A stretch of 45,668 nucleotides of DNA from Bacillota bacterium (GCA_021827745.1 JAKAUI010000029.1:1-45668), one strand, 5' to 3'; positions 9,023 through 16,982 are shown, counted from the stretch's first letter. The notes: generated by a model not told the origin, from the letters alone. Made by a program: numbers and translations.

Positions 9023-9212
9023 CCGCTCGTCAAGTAATACCTGCCGGTTGCCTAGGGATGACCAGGCGAACGGCTGGTCACCCATCATGCGGCTCCAGGG
9101 AAGGAGACGATGGGCGAACGATTGACGCCGGAGCAACGCGAAATGGCCTGTTGCACTGAGTGCGACCCGCCGTCCGGTTGGACACTCGAGGGTGGGCGTG
9201 AGGAGGACGATT
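9023..9212 (+). other. Intergenic leader of acsA with a strong hairpin
   Basis: 190 bases between recG and acsA. It holds a hairpin at 9055-9083 (GGG-bulged A-TGACCAG paired with CTGGTCACCC, loop 9066-9073) without a T-run. A strong ribosome-binding-like GGAAGGAG precedes ATG 9110, whose frame starts with a short Cys-rich peptide but then runs 290 bases into acsA. I regard that frame as doubtful. The region may be the acsA 5' leader; no clear promoter is seen. Confidence 0.4.
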
Positions 9213-11249
9213 GTGAGCGACGAGACAGGCAGTGTTTCCGAGGCAGAAATTGCGGTCCACTGGGGCGAGGAAGCTTATTTCACCCCGCCGGAGTCATTTG
9301 TGGCCCAGGCAAACCTGACCGACCGGGACATCCGCAAGCGGTACAGTCTGGAGAACTTCCCGAACTACTACGAGGACTTTGCCAACCTTCTGTCCTGGGA
9401 CAGAAAGTGGGACAAGCTTCTCGACTCCTCGAACCCGCCGTTTTACAAGTGGTTCGTCGGGGGGCGGCTGAACGTCTCCTACAACTGTATCGACCGTCAT
9501 CTTGAGAAGTATCGCAACAAGACAGCGATTCACTTCGTCCCGGAGCCGGAGAACGAGCACATCGAGCACGTGACCTATCAGGAGCTGTGGGTCAAGGTCA
9601 ACGAGTTCGCGGCCTTCTTGCGCGACAAGGTGGGCGTCAAGCAGGGCGACCGGGTGACCATCCACATGCCGATGGTGCCCGAACTGCCGGTCACGATGCT
9701 GGCCCTGGCCCGTCTCGGGGCCATCCACTCGGTCGTGTTCGCCGGATTCAGCGCCAAGGCGTGTGCCGGCAGAATCGTGGACTCGGAAAGCCGAGTCCTG
9801 ATCACGATGGACGGCTACTACCGAGCCGGGACCCTGCTCGACCACAAGGAAAAGGCAGACGTTGCCTGTGACGAGGCAAGCGCCGAGGGGCAGAAGGTGG
9901 AGACCGTCCTGGTCTGGCAGCGCTACCCGGGGCGCTACTCCAGCCCGACACCGCTCAAGGCTGGCCGCGACCTGGTGGTGAACGACGAGTTGCCCGCCTT
10001 TCGCGGCAAGCGGGTCGCCCCGGTGTCGGTGCCGGCCGAAGACCCGCTGTTTCTGATGTACACCTCTGGCTCGACCGGTCGGCCCAAAGGCGCCCAGCAC
10101 AGCACGGGCGGCTATTTGTCCTACGTCACCTGGACGTCGAAGATGATCCAGGACATCCATCCGGACGATGTGTACTGGTGCATGGCCGACATCGGATGGA
10201 TCACCGGCCACTCCTACATCGTCTATGGCCCGCTCGCACTCGCCGCCTCCACCGTGATCTACGAAGGTACCCCGACCTATCCGGACGCCGGGCGGCCGTG
10301 GCGGGTGGCGGAGGAGCTTGGGGTCAACATCTTCCACACGTCGCCCACATCGATCCGAGCGCTGCGCAAGGCCGGCGGCGGCAATCCTGAGAAATACAAC
10401 TACCACTTCAAGCACATGACCACCGTCGGCGAGCCGATCGAACCGGATGTCTGGAAGTGGTACCACAAGGTCGTGGGCAAGGGCGAGGCCGTGATCGTCG
10501 ACACCTGGTGGCAGACCGAAAACGGCGGCTTTCTGTGCAGCACGGTGCCGGCTGTCGACAAGATGAAGCCGGGCAGCGCCGGGCCGCCGATCCCGGGGAT
10601 CCACCCCATGATCCTGGACGAGGACGGCAACCGGATGCCGGCTGGCACCGGCAAGGCCGGAAATATCTGCATTGAAAACCCGTGGCCGGGCATGTTCCAG
10701 GGCATCTGGCATGATCCGGACCGCTTCGTGGCCACCTACTTCACCAAGTACAACAAGAACCCGAAGAGCAAGGACTGGCGGGACTGGCCCTACTTCGCCG
10801 GAGACGGCGCCATGCTGGCCGCCGATGGCTACTTCCGGATTCTGGGCCGGATCGACGACGTGATCAACGTCGCCGGCCATCGACTGGGCACGAAGGAACT
10901 GGAGTCCGCAGCCCTCACCGTGGCCGGCGTTGCCGAAGCGGCGGTTGTGGCGGCCAAAGACGATATCAAGGGCGTCATGCCGGAGATCTACGTGTCCTTG
11001 CAGCCCGGTGTCGAGGCCAACGCGGCGATGGCCAAGAAGGTCTCGGACGCCGTGGCGAAGGAGATCGGGCCGATCGCCAGACCGCGCAAGGTGTGGCTGG
11101 TGCCAGACCTGCCCAAGACGCGCTCTGGAAAGATTATGCGCCGCATTCTGGCGGCCATCTCAAACAACAACCCGGACACCGGGGACATCACCACCCTGGC
11201 CAATCCGGAGATGGTGGAGCAGATTCAGAAGATCCACCAGGCAGGCTGA
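9213..11249 (+). CDS. acsA: Acetyl-CoA synthetase (AMP-forming acetate-CoA ligase)
   Basis: 678 residues, the normal size for Acs. It activates acetate to acetyl-CoA through acetyl-AMP. Adenylate-forming motifs are clear: MYTSGSTGRPKGAQH (A3), WWQTENGG (A5), YFAGDGAML, GRIDDVINVAGHRLGT (A8 hinge) and PKTRSGKIMRRIL, whose lysine is the catalytic and classically acetylatable A10 residue. GTG 9213 is chosen because AGGAGG (9201-9206) is 6 bases upstream; an in-frame GTG at 9192 lacks this. The next gene is an acetate-transporter family protein, which supports acetate as substrate. An acetylation-regulating acuA or deacetylase is not in the window. Confidence 0.95.
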   Translation: MSDETGSVSEAEIAVHWGEEAYFTPPESFVAQANLTDRDIRKRYSLENFPNYYEDFANLLSWDRKWDKLLDSSNPPFYKWFVGGRLNVSYNCIDRHLEKYRNKTAIHFVPEPENEHIEHVTYQELWVKVNEFAAFLRDKVGVKQGDRVTIHMPMVPELPVTMLALARLGAIHSVVFAGFSAKACAGRIVDSESRVLITMDGYYRAGTLLDHKEKADVACDEASAEGQKVETVLVWQRYPGRYSSPTPLKAGRDLVVNDELPAFRGKRVAPVSVPAEDPLFLMYTSGSTGRPKGAQHSTGGYLSYVTWTSKMIQDIHPDDVYWCMADIGWITGHSYIVYGPLALAASTVIYEGTPTYPDAGRPWRVAEELGVNIFHTSPTSIRALRKAGGGNPEKYNYHFKHMTTVGEPIEPDVWKWYHKVVGKGEAVIVDTWWQTENGGFLCSTVPAVDKMKPGSAGPPIPGIHPMILDEDGNRMPAGTGKAGNICIENPWPGMFQGIWHDPDRFVATYFTKYNKNPKSKDWRDWPYFAGDGAMLAADGYFRILGRIDDVINVAGHRLGTKELESAALTVAGVAEAAVVAAKDDIKGVMPEIYVSLQPGVEANAAMAKKVSDAVAKEIGPIARPRKVWLVPDLPKTRSGKIMRRILAAISNNNPDTGDITTLANPEMVEQIQKIHQAG

Positions 11250-11340
11250 CACAACGGCAGGATCCTGGAGTGTCGCCCCCAAGGCCACCGCGCCTGGACT
11301 CACCGTGACATCATGATCTGCTAAGGAGTGTGTTGCGATC

Positions 11341-11901
11341 TTGAACCTGAAAGCGAATCCGGCTCCGCTGGGCCTTGCAGGCTTCGCCCTGACGACCTGG
11401 ATGCTCAGCATGATCAACGCCGGCTGGTACCCGGGTGCAGGCCTGGGGCTGGTGTTGGCCCTCGCCTTTGCCTACGGCGGTCTCGCTCAGCTGATCGCCG
11501 GCGTCATGGAATATTCGAATGGGAACACCTTCGGAACCGTGGCGTTCTTCTCATACGGCTGCTTCTGGCTGTCGTTCGCCTTCTTCGCCGGCTTCTTCGG
11601 CAAGGGCGTCCCCGGCCCGTTCGTCGCCTGGTACCTGCTGATGTGGGGCATCTTCACGTTCTACATGTGGATCGGCGCCATGAAGATCAACACCGCCTTG
11701 AACCTGGTGTTCTTGGCCCTGTGGCTGACCTTCGTCATCCTGGCCGCCGGTGCCTTCGGTGTGGGCAATCTGACGCAGATCGGCGGATACGTCGGTCTGA
11801 TCACGGCCATCCTGGCCTTCTACGCTTCGGCCGCTCAGGTGATCAACGAGGTGCACGGCAAGATCGTGCTGCCGTTGGGAGCGCCGAAGAAGGCAGCCTA
11901 G
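11341..11901 (+). CDS. satP: Acetate uptake transporter, GPR1/FUN34/YaaH (SatP) family
   Basis: 186 residues with six predicted membrane helices. The family signature is at the N-terminus: NPAPLGLAGFALTT; later YGGLAQLIAGVMEYSNGNTF and FFSYGCFWLSF match the second and third conserved blocks. The family transports acetate and succinate with protons. The first usable start in frame is TTG 11341, 12 bases after AAGGAG (11323-11328), slightly long spacing. It lies 91 bases after acsA in the same direction, so uptake and activation of acetate are probably made together. Confidence 0.9.
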   Translation: MNLKANPAPLGLAGFALTTWMLSMINAGWYPGAGLGLVLALAFAYGGLAQLIAGVMEYSNGNTFGTVAFFSYGCFWLSFAFFAGFFGKGVPGPFVAWYLLMWGIFTFYMWIGAMKINTALNLVFLALWLTFVILAAGAFGVGNLTQIGGYVGLITAILAFYASAAQVINEVHGKIVLPLGAPKKAA

Positions 11902-11957
11902 GCCAGACCCGAATCTTCAGCCGGGATCCTGCCGATCTAGCACCGATCCAGACTACA

Positions 11958-11990
11958 GGGGGCGGAGGCGGCATGAGCCACCCCGCCCCC
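11958..11990 (+). other. GC-rich hairpin downstream of satP
   Basis: An 8-bp perfect stem GGGGGCGG (11958-11965) / CCGCCCCC (11983-11990) encloses an inner GGC-ATGA-GCC. No T-run follows on either side. It could end the acsA-satP transcript or mask the ATG at 11973. Only the pairing is certain. Confidence 0.45.
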
Positions 11991-12014
11991 CTCGTCCGAA
12001 GGGGGCGATCTCTA

Positions 12015-12194
12015 ATGCTGGGCATCGGAGACGAGGTCTCTGACCCGAGGCCAGGTGTCGCCAGGGGCCGGCTGGGAACGGTCCTGGAGATTCAGCGCAA
12101 CCCCGCCTGTCTGATGCGGACCCTGATCGTGCGCTGGGCCGGCGGGGAGCTGGAAGAGGTCGAGGAGACGCTGTTCGGGCCGCTCGAGGACTGA
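12015..12194 (+). CDS. Small hypothetical protein, SH3/KOW-like
   Basis: 59 residues starting MLGIGDEVSDPRPGVARG and ending in GPLED. The pattern GDEV...G..GTVLEI....LIVRWAGG.LEEVEE resembles small SH3-like barrels (for example DUF1918- or DUF4926-type proteins), but I do not recognise a named family. AAGGGGG is 9 bases before ATG 12015. An in-frame ATG 11973 with GGAGG (11964-11968) gives 73 residues but its start would sit inside a hairpin. It stands alone between satP and the fdh operon; function unknown. Confidence 0.5.
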   Translation: MLGIGDEVSDPRPGVARGRLGTVLEIQRNPACLMRTLIVRWAGGELEEVEETLFGPLED

Positions 12195-12427
12195 ATCACC
12201 AGAGGTTGATCCGAGCAGGAAATGACCGAGCGAGAGAGAACGCAACTAACGAGGTTTAGTTGACCTTTAGGCAAGGTTCTTGGACGGAGCGCCGTCCAGG
12301 GTGGAGGTGGGCATCAGAGCGATGGCTGGCATGATGGCAGCGGAGGCGGGCGGCATCTTCGGCGCCCTGAGGGCTGCCCTGTCCAGCTTTGGGCCGAGAC
12401 GTCCGATCGACAGGAGGGAGAGCTGAG
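12195..12427 (+). promoter_or_regulatory. Structured leader of the formate dehydrogenase operon
   Basis: 233 bases before fdhA. Two clean inverted repeats: CAACTAA (12243-12249) / TTAGTTG (12256-12262) with a 6-base loop, AT-rich against the local GC-rich background, and TGGACGG (12281-12287) / CCGTCCA (12292-12298) with a 4-base loop. Neither has a T-run. The first is a good candidate operator; the second may be an RNA hairpin. No convincing -35/-10 pair is seen. The last part holds a small open reading frame. Confidence 0.45.
12322..12426 (+). CDS. Possible 34-residue leader protein of the fdh operon
   Basis: ATG 12322 is preceded by GGAGGTGG (12303-12310, spacing 11). The 34 residues begin MAGMMAAEAGGIFGALRAAL and end RPIDRRES: an Ala/Gly-rich, weakly hydrophobic helix followed by a basic tail. 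Its TGA is one base before the fdhA ATG, and the fdhA ribosome-binding site AGGAGGGAG lies inside it, so translation would be coupled. I do not recognise it. It could be a real small subunit, a leader peptide, or chance. Confidence 0.3.
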   Translation: MAGMMAAEAGGIFGALRAALSSFGPRRPIDRRES

Positions 12428-14398
12428 ATGGCGATTCCGATGACGGGGGCGGCACAGGGCCGACTCCTGCACCCCTTGGTTCGAGATGGCGACAAGCTTC
12501 GCCAGGCGTCCTGGGACGAGGCGCTCAGCCGAGCGGCCGCAGGGCTGGAACGGGTCAAGCGGCAGTACGGCCCGGACGCCATCGGCTTGTTCAGCTGCTC
12601 GAAGTCCAGCAATGAGCTGAACTTTTTGGCCCAGAAGTTCGTCCGTACGGCGATCGGCACCAACAACATCGACAGCTGCAACCGTACCTGACACGCCCCC
12701 AGCGTCGCAGGTCTTGCGACAGCGTTCGGCTCCGGTGGCGGCACGGTCTCGTACCAGGAGATGGAAGACACCGACCTGATCATCCTCTGGGGCTCAAACG
12801 CCAGAGAGGCCCATCCGGTCATGTTCCACCACATGATGAAGGCGGTGCGGCGGCGCGGCGCCAAGCTGGTGGTGGTCGACCCGCGGCGGATCTCCGGCAC
12901 CGAGTTCGCGAGCATGTATCTGCCGGTGAACGTCGGCGGTGACGTGGCGCTCGCCAACGCCGTCGGCCACGTGATCGTGGAAGAGGGACTTGCGAACACA
13001 GAGTTCATCGAAGCGGCAACCGATGGCTTCGATGCCTATCGGAAGACGGTTCAGAACTACCGTCCGGAGGACGTCGAGAAACTGACCGGCGTCGACGCCC
13101 GTCTGGTGCGGCAGCTGGCCCGCCTGTACGCCACCTCTGAGCGGGCGATCCTGTGCTGGACGCTCGGCATCACAGAGCACCACAACGCCGTCCAGAACGT
13201 GCACGCCCTAATCAACCTCGGACTGGTGACCGGTCACGTCGGCCGGTATGGCAGCGGGCTCGCCCCTCTGCGCGGACAGAACAATGTCCAGGGCGGCGGA
13301 GACATGGGCGCCCTGCCCAACCGCCTGCCAGGCTTCCAGAACCTGACCGACCCCGAGATAAGAAAGCGCTTTTCGGACGCCTGGGGCGTCGCCCTCCCGG
13401 CGAAGAGCGGCAAGCACCAGACAGCCATGTTCGAAGCGATGGCCGCCGGTGAGATGCGCGCCCTCTATGTGATCGGCGAGAATCCGATCCAGTCCGAAGC
13501 CAATCTCCACCATGTCCGATCCTTGTTTGACGGGCTCGACTTTCTGCTGGTCCAAGACATCTTCCTCACGCCGACTGGCGAGCGGGCCGACGTTGTGCTG
13601 CCGGCCACCGCCAGCTGGGCAGAGGGGATGGGGACCGTGACCAGCTCGGAGCGGCGGGTGCAGCGGATGCGCCCGGCTCTGAAGCCGCCTGGCGAGGCCA
13701 GAGACGACCTGTGGATCGTCGAGGAGCTGGCGATGCGGCTGAACGCTCCAGGAGGCTGGCGCCACCGCACAGCCGAGGAAACCTGGGACGAGCTGCGCTC
13801 GCTCTCGCCGATGCACCGCGGGATGTCGTACGCCCGTCTTGAGGAGCTCGGCGGCATTCAGTGGCCCTGCCCGAGTGAGGGACACCCAGGCTCGCCCTTC
13901 CTGCACGGAAGGCTGTGGGAGCGACCGATCAGCGGCATGCGGGCCCCGTTTGTGGTGGCCGACCATGAGCCGACCGCCGAGCAGGTGGACCAGGACTTCC
14001 CCTTCATGCTCACCACCGGCCGTCGACTGGCCGCCTTCAATACCGGCGTTCAGACCCGGCACTACGCCGCACCCCGCGGCCACCACGAGACGCTCGAGAT
14101 GTGCAGCGAGGACATGGAGGCACTCGGGCTGGAACAGGGAGATGTCTGCCGGATCAGCTCCAGGCGCGGTGCCCTCGAGGTGCAGGTGACGCGCAGCCGC
14201 AAGGTTCATCCGGGGCTCGTCTTCATGAGCCTGAACCACCCGGACGAGGTCGCCACCAACCTGCTCACCCTGGACGCCACCGACCCGGTGGCGGGCACGG
14301 CCGAGTTCAAGGCGACCGCCGTCCAGATCGAGCGGGTGCGTGCAGCCGTGCCGGTCGGGCACGCCATCAGAGAGGCGGTTGACAGTCACCATGCCTGA
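12428..14398 (+). CDS. fdhA: Formate dehydrogenase catalytic subunit, selenocysteine-containing, lacking its N-terminal Fe-S domain
   Basis: 656 residues including Sec88, encoded by in-frame TGA 12689-12691. The context is DSCNRT-U-HAPSVAGL, the active site of Mo/W-bisPGD formate dehydrogenases, where Sec binds Mo and the next His is catalytic. PLRGQNNVQGGGDMG carries the conserved Arg. The rest is the molybdopterin oxidoreductase domain and the C-terminal Moco-binding domain (from about FPFMLTTGR). It starts at GRLLHPLVRDGDKLRQASWDEAL, exactly after the point where other FDHs have their Mop [4Fe-4S] domain, which is absent here and present at the C-terminus of the 16080-16943 gene. It oxidises formate to CO2 (or the reverse), probably in the cytoplasm since no Tat signal is visible. 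ATG 12428 follows AGGAGGGAG. An apparent stop at codon 88 would make annotation pipelines split it. Confidence 0.92.
12704..12720 (+). promoter_or_regulatory. Bacterial SECIS hairpin in fdhA
   Basis: Directly after the TGA at 12689-12691, GTCGCA (12704-12709) pairs perfectly with TGCGAC (12715-12720) around the loop GGTCT. The E. coli fdhF SECIS has the same GCAGGTCT core at the same distance: 15 bases between the UGA and the GCA of the upper stem. This hairpin would be bound by SelB to decode UGA as selenocysteine. Confidence 0.85.
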
Positions 14399-14858
14399 AC
14401 CGGGCCGCGAGATCATGGACCGAGTCGGAGCGTTGATCGACGAGACCGGATGCGAACGCACCCAGCTGCTGGAGGTCCTGCACCGGGTGCAGGCGGAGTT
14501 CCAGCACATTCCCCGGGCCGCCGCCGAGGCCATCGAGCAGCGGATGAACGTGCCGGTCGCCGACACCTATGGACTGGTCACCTTCTACGACCTTCTGACC
14601 GAGCACCCGGTCGGGCGAAGCGTCCTGCGCATCTGCGAGGACGTGCCCTGTTGCCTGCACGGCTCCGACCAGATGGCCGAAGAGGCGGCCAAGAGATTGG
14701 GGCCGGAGGGTGAACCTTCTGCCGACGGCGGCGTGTCCTGGACCCGCTGTGCCTGCCTCGGCCTGTGCGACAAGGCACCAGCAGCGCTGTGGCGTGAGCA
14801 GCCCTTGGCACCGCTGAAGGTCCACGACATCGAGGGCATCGGTGACAGCCATGCATGA
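14391..14858 (+). CDS. NuoE-like [2Fe-2S] subunit of NAD-linked formate dehydrogenase
   Basis: 155 residues, thioredoxin-like ferredoxin of the NuoE/HoxE family. The four cluster cysteines are in CEDVPCCLHG (C-x4-C) and CACLGLC (C-x3-C). The N-terminal helical part has VLHRVQAEFQHIP and the typical TYGLVTFYDLL. ATG 14391 overlaps the fdhA stop by eight bases. Together with the following NuoF-like gene it forms the diaphorase module that passes electrons between the FDH clusters and NAD(H). Confidence 0.93.
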   Translation: MPEPGREIMDRVGALIDETGCERTQLLEVLHRVQAEFQHIPRAAAEAIEQRMNVPVADTYGLVTFYDLLTEHPVGRSVLRICEDVPCCLHGSDQMAEEAAKRLGPEGEPSADGGVSWTRCACLGLCDKAPAALWREQPLAPLKVHDIEGIGDSHA

Positions 14859-16068
14859 GGCCGTGCTGCTGAGACGGCGGGGGGCCAAGGCAGGCGATCT
14901 GAAGTCCTACATCGGCTCCGGCGGTCTTGCAGCGCTTAAGAAGGCCCGGGCGATCGGGCCGGAGGAGACCGTTCGCATCCTGACCGACAGCGGGCTCGTT
15001 GGCCGAGGCGGCGCCGCCTTCCCGGCCGGGCGCAAGTGGGAGTCTGTCCGCACCGCCAAGGATCCGATCCGCTACGTTGTGCTGAACACAGACGAGAGCG
15101 AGCCGGGGACGTTCAAGGACCGGGTGATGATCGAGTCGGATCCCTTCATGGTGCTGGAGGGTCTTCTGATCGCCTGCTATGCCGTTTCCGCCACCCGTGC
15201 CTACATTTACGTGCGGGGAGAGTATCGGCATGTCGCCGAGCTCTTGGCAAAGAGCCTGCGCGAGCTGCAGCAGGCAGGACATCTGGAGGCAGTTGGCCCG
15301 AACGGAGCGGCGCTTGAGGTGGAGATCCGCCGCGGTGGCGGTGCCTATATCTGCGGCGAGGAGACCGCCCTCTTCCGCTCGATCGAGGGCTATCGCGGCG
15401 AGCCGATGGCGAAGCCGCCCTTCCCGACCGTGGCCGGTCTGTTCCGCAAGCCGACCGTCGTGAACAACGTCGAGACTTTAGCGAACGTGCCGGACATCAT
15501 CGCCTTCGGGGCAAAGGCGCTGCGCAGCCGGGGAACCGAACGCTCGCCTGGGACCAAGCTGTTCTCCGTCTCCGGGAGCGTGGATCGACCGGACACCTAT
15601 GAGGTGCCGTTTGGCACGCGGCTGAGCGACCTGTTGGAGCTGGCAGGCGGCGGCAAGGACCTGCAGGCGGTCCTGATGGGCGGGGCGGCCGGGACCTTCG
15701 TCTTCCCCAAGGACTTCGATCTGTCGCTCAGCTACGAGGGCGTGGCGGAACGCCACACGACGCTCGGGTCCGGCGCCGTCATCGCCTTTGACCGCGAGAC
15801 CAATCTGTGGCAGGTGGCAGAGCGCCTGGGCCGCTTTTTCGCCCACGAGTCCTGCGGACAGTGCGTGCCCTGCCGGGTCGGCACCCGGCGGCAGCACGAG
15901 ATGCTGCAGGCGCTGGCAGAGGGCCATGGGCGAGGCGACGAGCGGGGGCTTCTGACCCGGCTCAGCCAGGTGATGACCGACGCCTCCATCTGCGGCCTCG
16001 GCCAGACGGCAGCCACAGCGGTGCGCAGCCTGCTGGAGGCCGAGTCTGCTGGTCTGCTCGCCAACTAG
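14842..16068 (+). CDS. NuoF-like NADH-binding (FMN, [4Fe-4S]) subunit of formate dehydrogenase
   Basis: 408 residues. NADH site GRGGAAFPAGRKW, FMN site NTDESEPGTFKDR, then GGGAYICGEETAL and a SLBB domain. The [4Fe-4S] ligands are ESCGQCVPCRVG plus the distal Cys in SICGLG. It gives the complex its NAD+ specificity. GTG 14842 overlaps the NuoE-like gene by 17 bases; ATG 14851 is an alternative start. No N-terminal thioredoxin-like extension of the HydB type is present, so there is no direct sign here of an electron-bifurcating complex. Confidence 0.93.
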   Translation: MTAMHEAVLLRRRGAKAGDLKSYIGSGGLAALKKARAIGPEETVRILTDSGLVGRGGAAFPAGRKWESVRTAKDPIRYVVLNTDESEPGTFKDRVMIESDPFMVLEGLLIACYAVSATRAYIYVRGEYRHVAELLAKSLRELQQAGHLEAVGPNGAALEVEIRRGGGAYICGEETALFRSIEGYRGEPMAKPPFPTVAGLFRKPTVVNNVETLANVPDIIAFGAKALRSRGTERSPGTKLFSVSGSVDRPDTYEVPFGTRLSDLLELAGGGKDLQAVLMGGAAGTFVFPKDFDLSLSYEGVAERHTTLGSGAVIAFDRETNLWQVAERLGRFFAHESCGQCVPCRVGTRRQHEMLQALAEGHGRGDERGLLTRLSQVMTDASICGLGQTAATAVRSLLEAESAGLLAN

Positions 16069-16079
16069 GAGGAATGGAC

Positions 16080-16943
16080 ATGGCAGAAGGGTTCACGATC
16101 CTGATCGATGGCAAGAGGGCCGAGGCCCGGCCGGGAGAGACCATCCTCGATGTGTTGCGCCGAGAGCAGGTGGAGACACCGACCTTGTGCAACCACCAGC
16201 ACCTGACGCCGGCCAAGACCTGCCGTGCCTGCGTGGTCGAACTCAAGGGCAGCCGGCCGCTGGTGGCGTCGTGCGAACGCAAGGCAGAGCCGGACATGGA
16301 GGTGCGAACCGACTCCGAGCGGGTGCAAAATGCCCGCCGCGGCGTCTTCGAGCTCTTGCTCTCTCAGAACGACGTGTCGACCGCCCCGGGACTGGTCAGC
16401 CAGGCCGAGCAGCTGGGTGCCGTTCCCGACCGCTACCGCGGCCAAAAGTACGAGCGCGGCTTCTTCGACGACAACAAGCTGTATGTGCGCGACTTCGACA
16501 AGTGCATCCTGTGCTACCGCTGCGTTGAGGCCTGCGGCCCGGACGTGCAGAACACGTTTGCCCTGACCGTGGCTGGCCGCGGCTTCACGGCAGGCATCTC
16601 GGCCGGCTTCGACGAGACGCTGGTCGATTCAGCCTGCGTGTTCTGCGGCAACTGCGTCGAAGTCTGCCCGACCGGCGCCCTGATGGATCGGCGCGAGCAC
16701 ACCCTGCGCGCACAGGGGCGCTACGACGAAAGCCAGCAGGACGTGGTGCAGACCACCTGCTCCTACTGCGGGGTCGGCTGCCAGCTCGACCTGCACGTCG
16801 ACCGTCGGCGCAACGAGATCGTGAAGGTGACCAGCCCAGACCAGCACCCGATCACGCTTGGCTTCTTGTGCGTCAAGGGCCGCTATGGGTACAGCTTCCT
16901 GGAGGCTGAAGACAAGCCGGAAGAAGCAGTCAAAGGGGCCTAA
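16080..16943 (+). CDS. Formate dehydrogenase Fe-S subunit: NuoG-like N-terminus fused to the Mop [4Fe-4S] domain of the catalytic chain
   Basis: 287 residues. Domain order: a [2Fe-2S] ferredoxin (TLCNHQHL, KTCRACVVE, ASCERK); a linker with no cysteines where NuoG has its His/Cys [4Fe-4S] site; a two-cluster ferredoxin (CILCYRCVEAC and CVFCGNCVEVCP); then TTCSYCGVGCQLDLHV and FLCVKGRYGYSF (C-x2-C-x3-C-x26-C), which is the N-terminal Mop [4Fe-4S] domain of formate dehydrogenases. The protein ends 17 residues after FLCVKGRYGYSF. That is where the 12428-14398 protein takes over in sequence terms. ATG 16080 is 7 bases after TAGGAGG; ATG 16074 is too close. It is the last gene of the operon, 11 bases after the NuoF-like gene. 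Calling it an ordinary ferredoxin or NuoG would miss the domain transfer. Confidence 0.9.
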   Translation: MAEGFTILIDGKRAEARPGETILDVLRREQVETPTLCNHQHLTPAKTCRACVVELKGSRPLVASCERKAEPDMEVRTDSERVQNARRGVFELLLSQNDVSTAPGLVSQAEQLGAVPDRYRGQKYERGFFDDNKLYVRDFDKCILCYRCVEACGPDVQNTFALTVAGRGFTAGISAGFDETLVDSACVFCGNCVEVCPTGALMDRREHTLRAQGRYDESQQDVVQTTCSYCGVGCQLDLHVDRRRNEIVKVTSPDQHPITLGFLCVKGRYGYSFLEAEDKPEEAVKGA

Positions 16944-16944
16944 A

Positions 16945-16982
16945 GGGCGCCTCGGCGACAGCGAGGCGTCCGCGTGAGTTTT
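16945..16982 (+). terminator. Likely terminator of the fdh operon
   Basis: A 10-pair stem (16945-16954 with 16962-16971; core CGCCTCG/CGAGGCG) begins directly after the stop codon. A run of four T follows 8 bases later (16979-16982), so it is an imperfect intrinsic terminator. It may allow partial read-through into the transporter gene. Confidence 0.5.

Noticed and set aside
9110-9505. 131-codon open frame overlapping the start of acsA
   Set aside because: Most of it lies out of frame inside acsA; kept only as a possible leader ORF, not called as a gene.
9294-10880. 528-codon open frame on the minus strand opposite acsA
   Set aside because: Mirror frame of a highly conserved acsA; no family motif and no ribosome-binding site.
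12689-12691. Apparent stop codon dividing fdhA into two genes or a pseudogene
   Set aside because: The context is the conserved Sec active site, a SECIS hairpin follows, and selA/selD are in the window.
15807-16079. Upstream extension of the FDH Fe-S subunit into the NuoF-like gene
   Set aside because: Translation is Arg/Pro/Gly-rich and TAGGAGG sits exactly 7 bases before ATG 16080.
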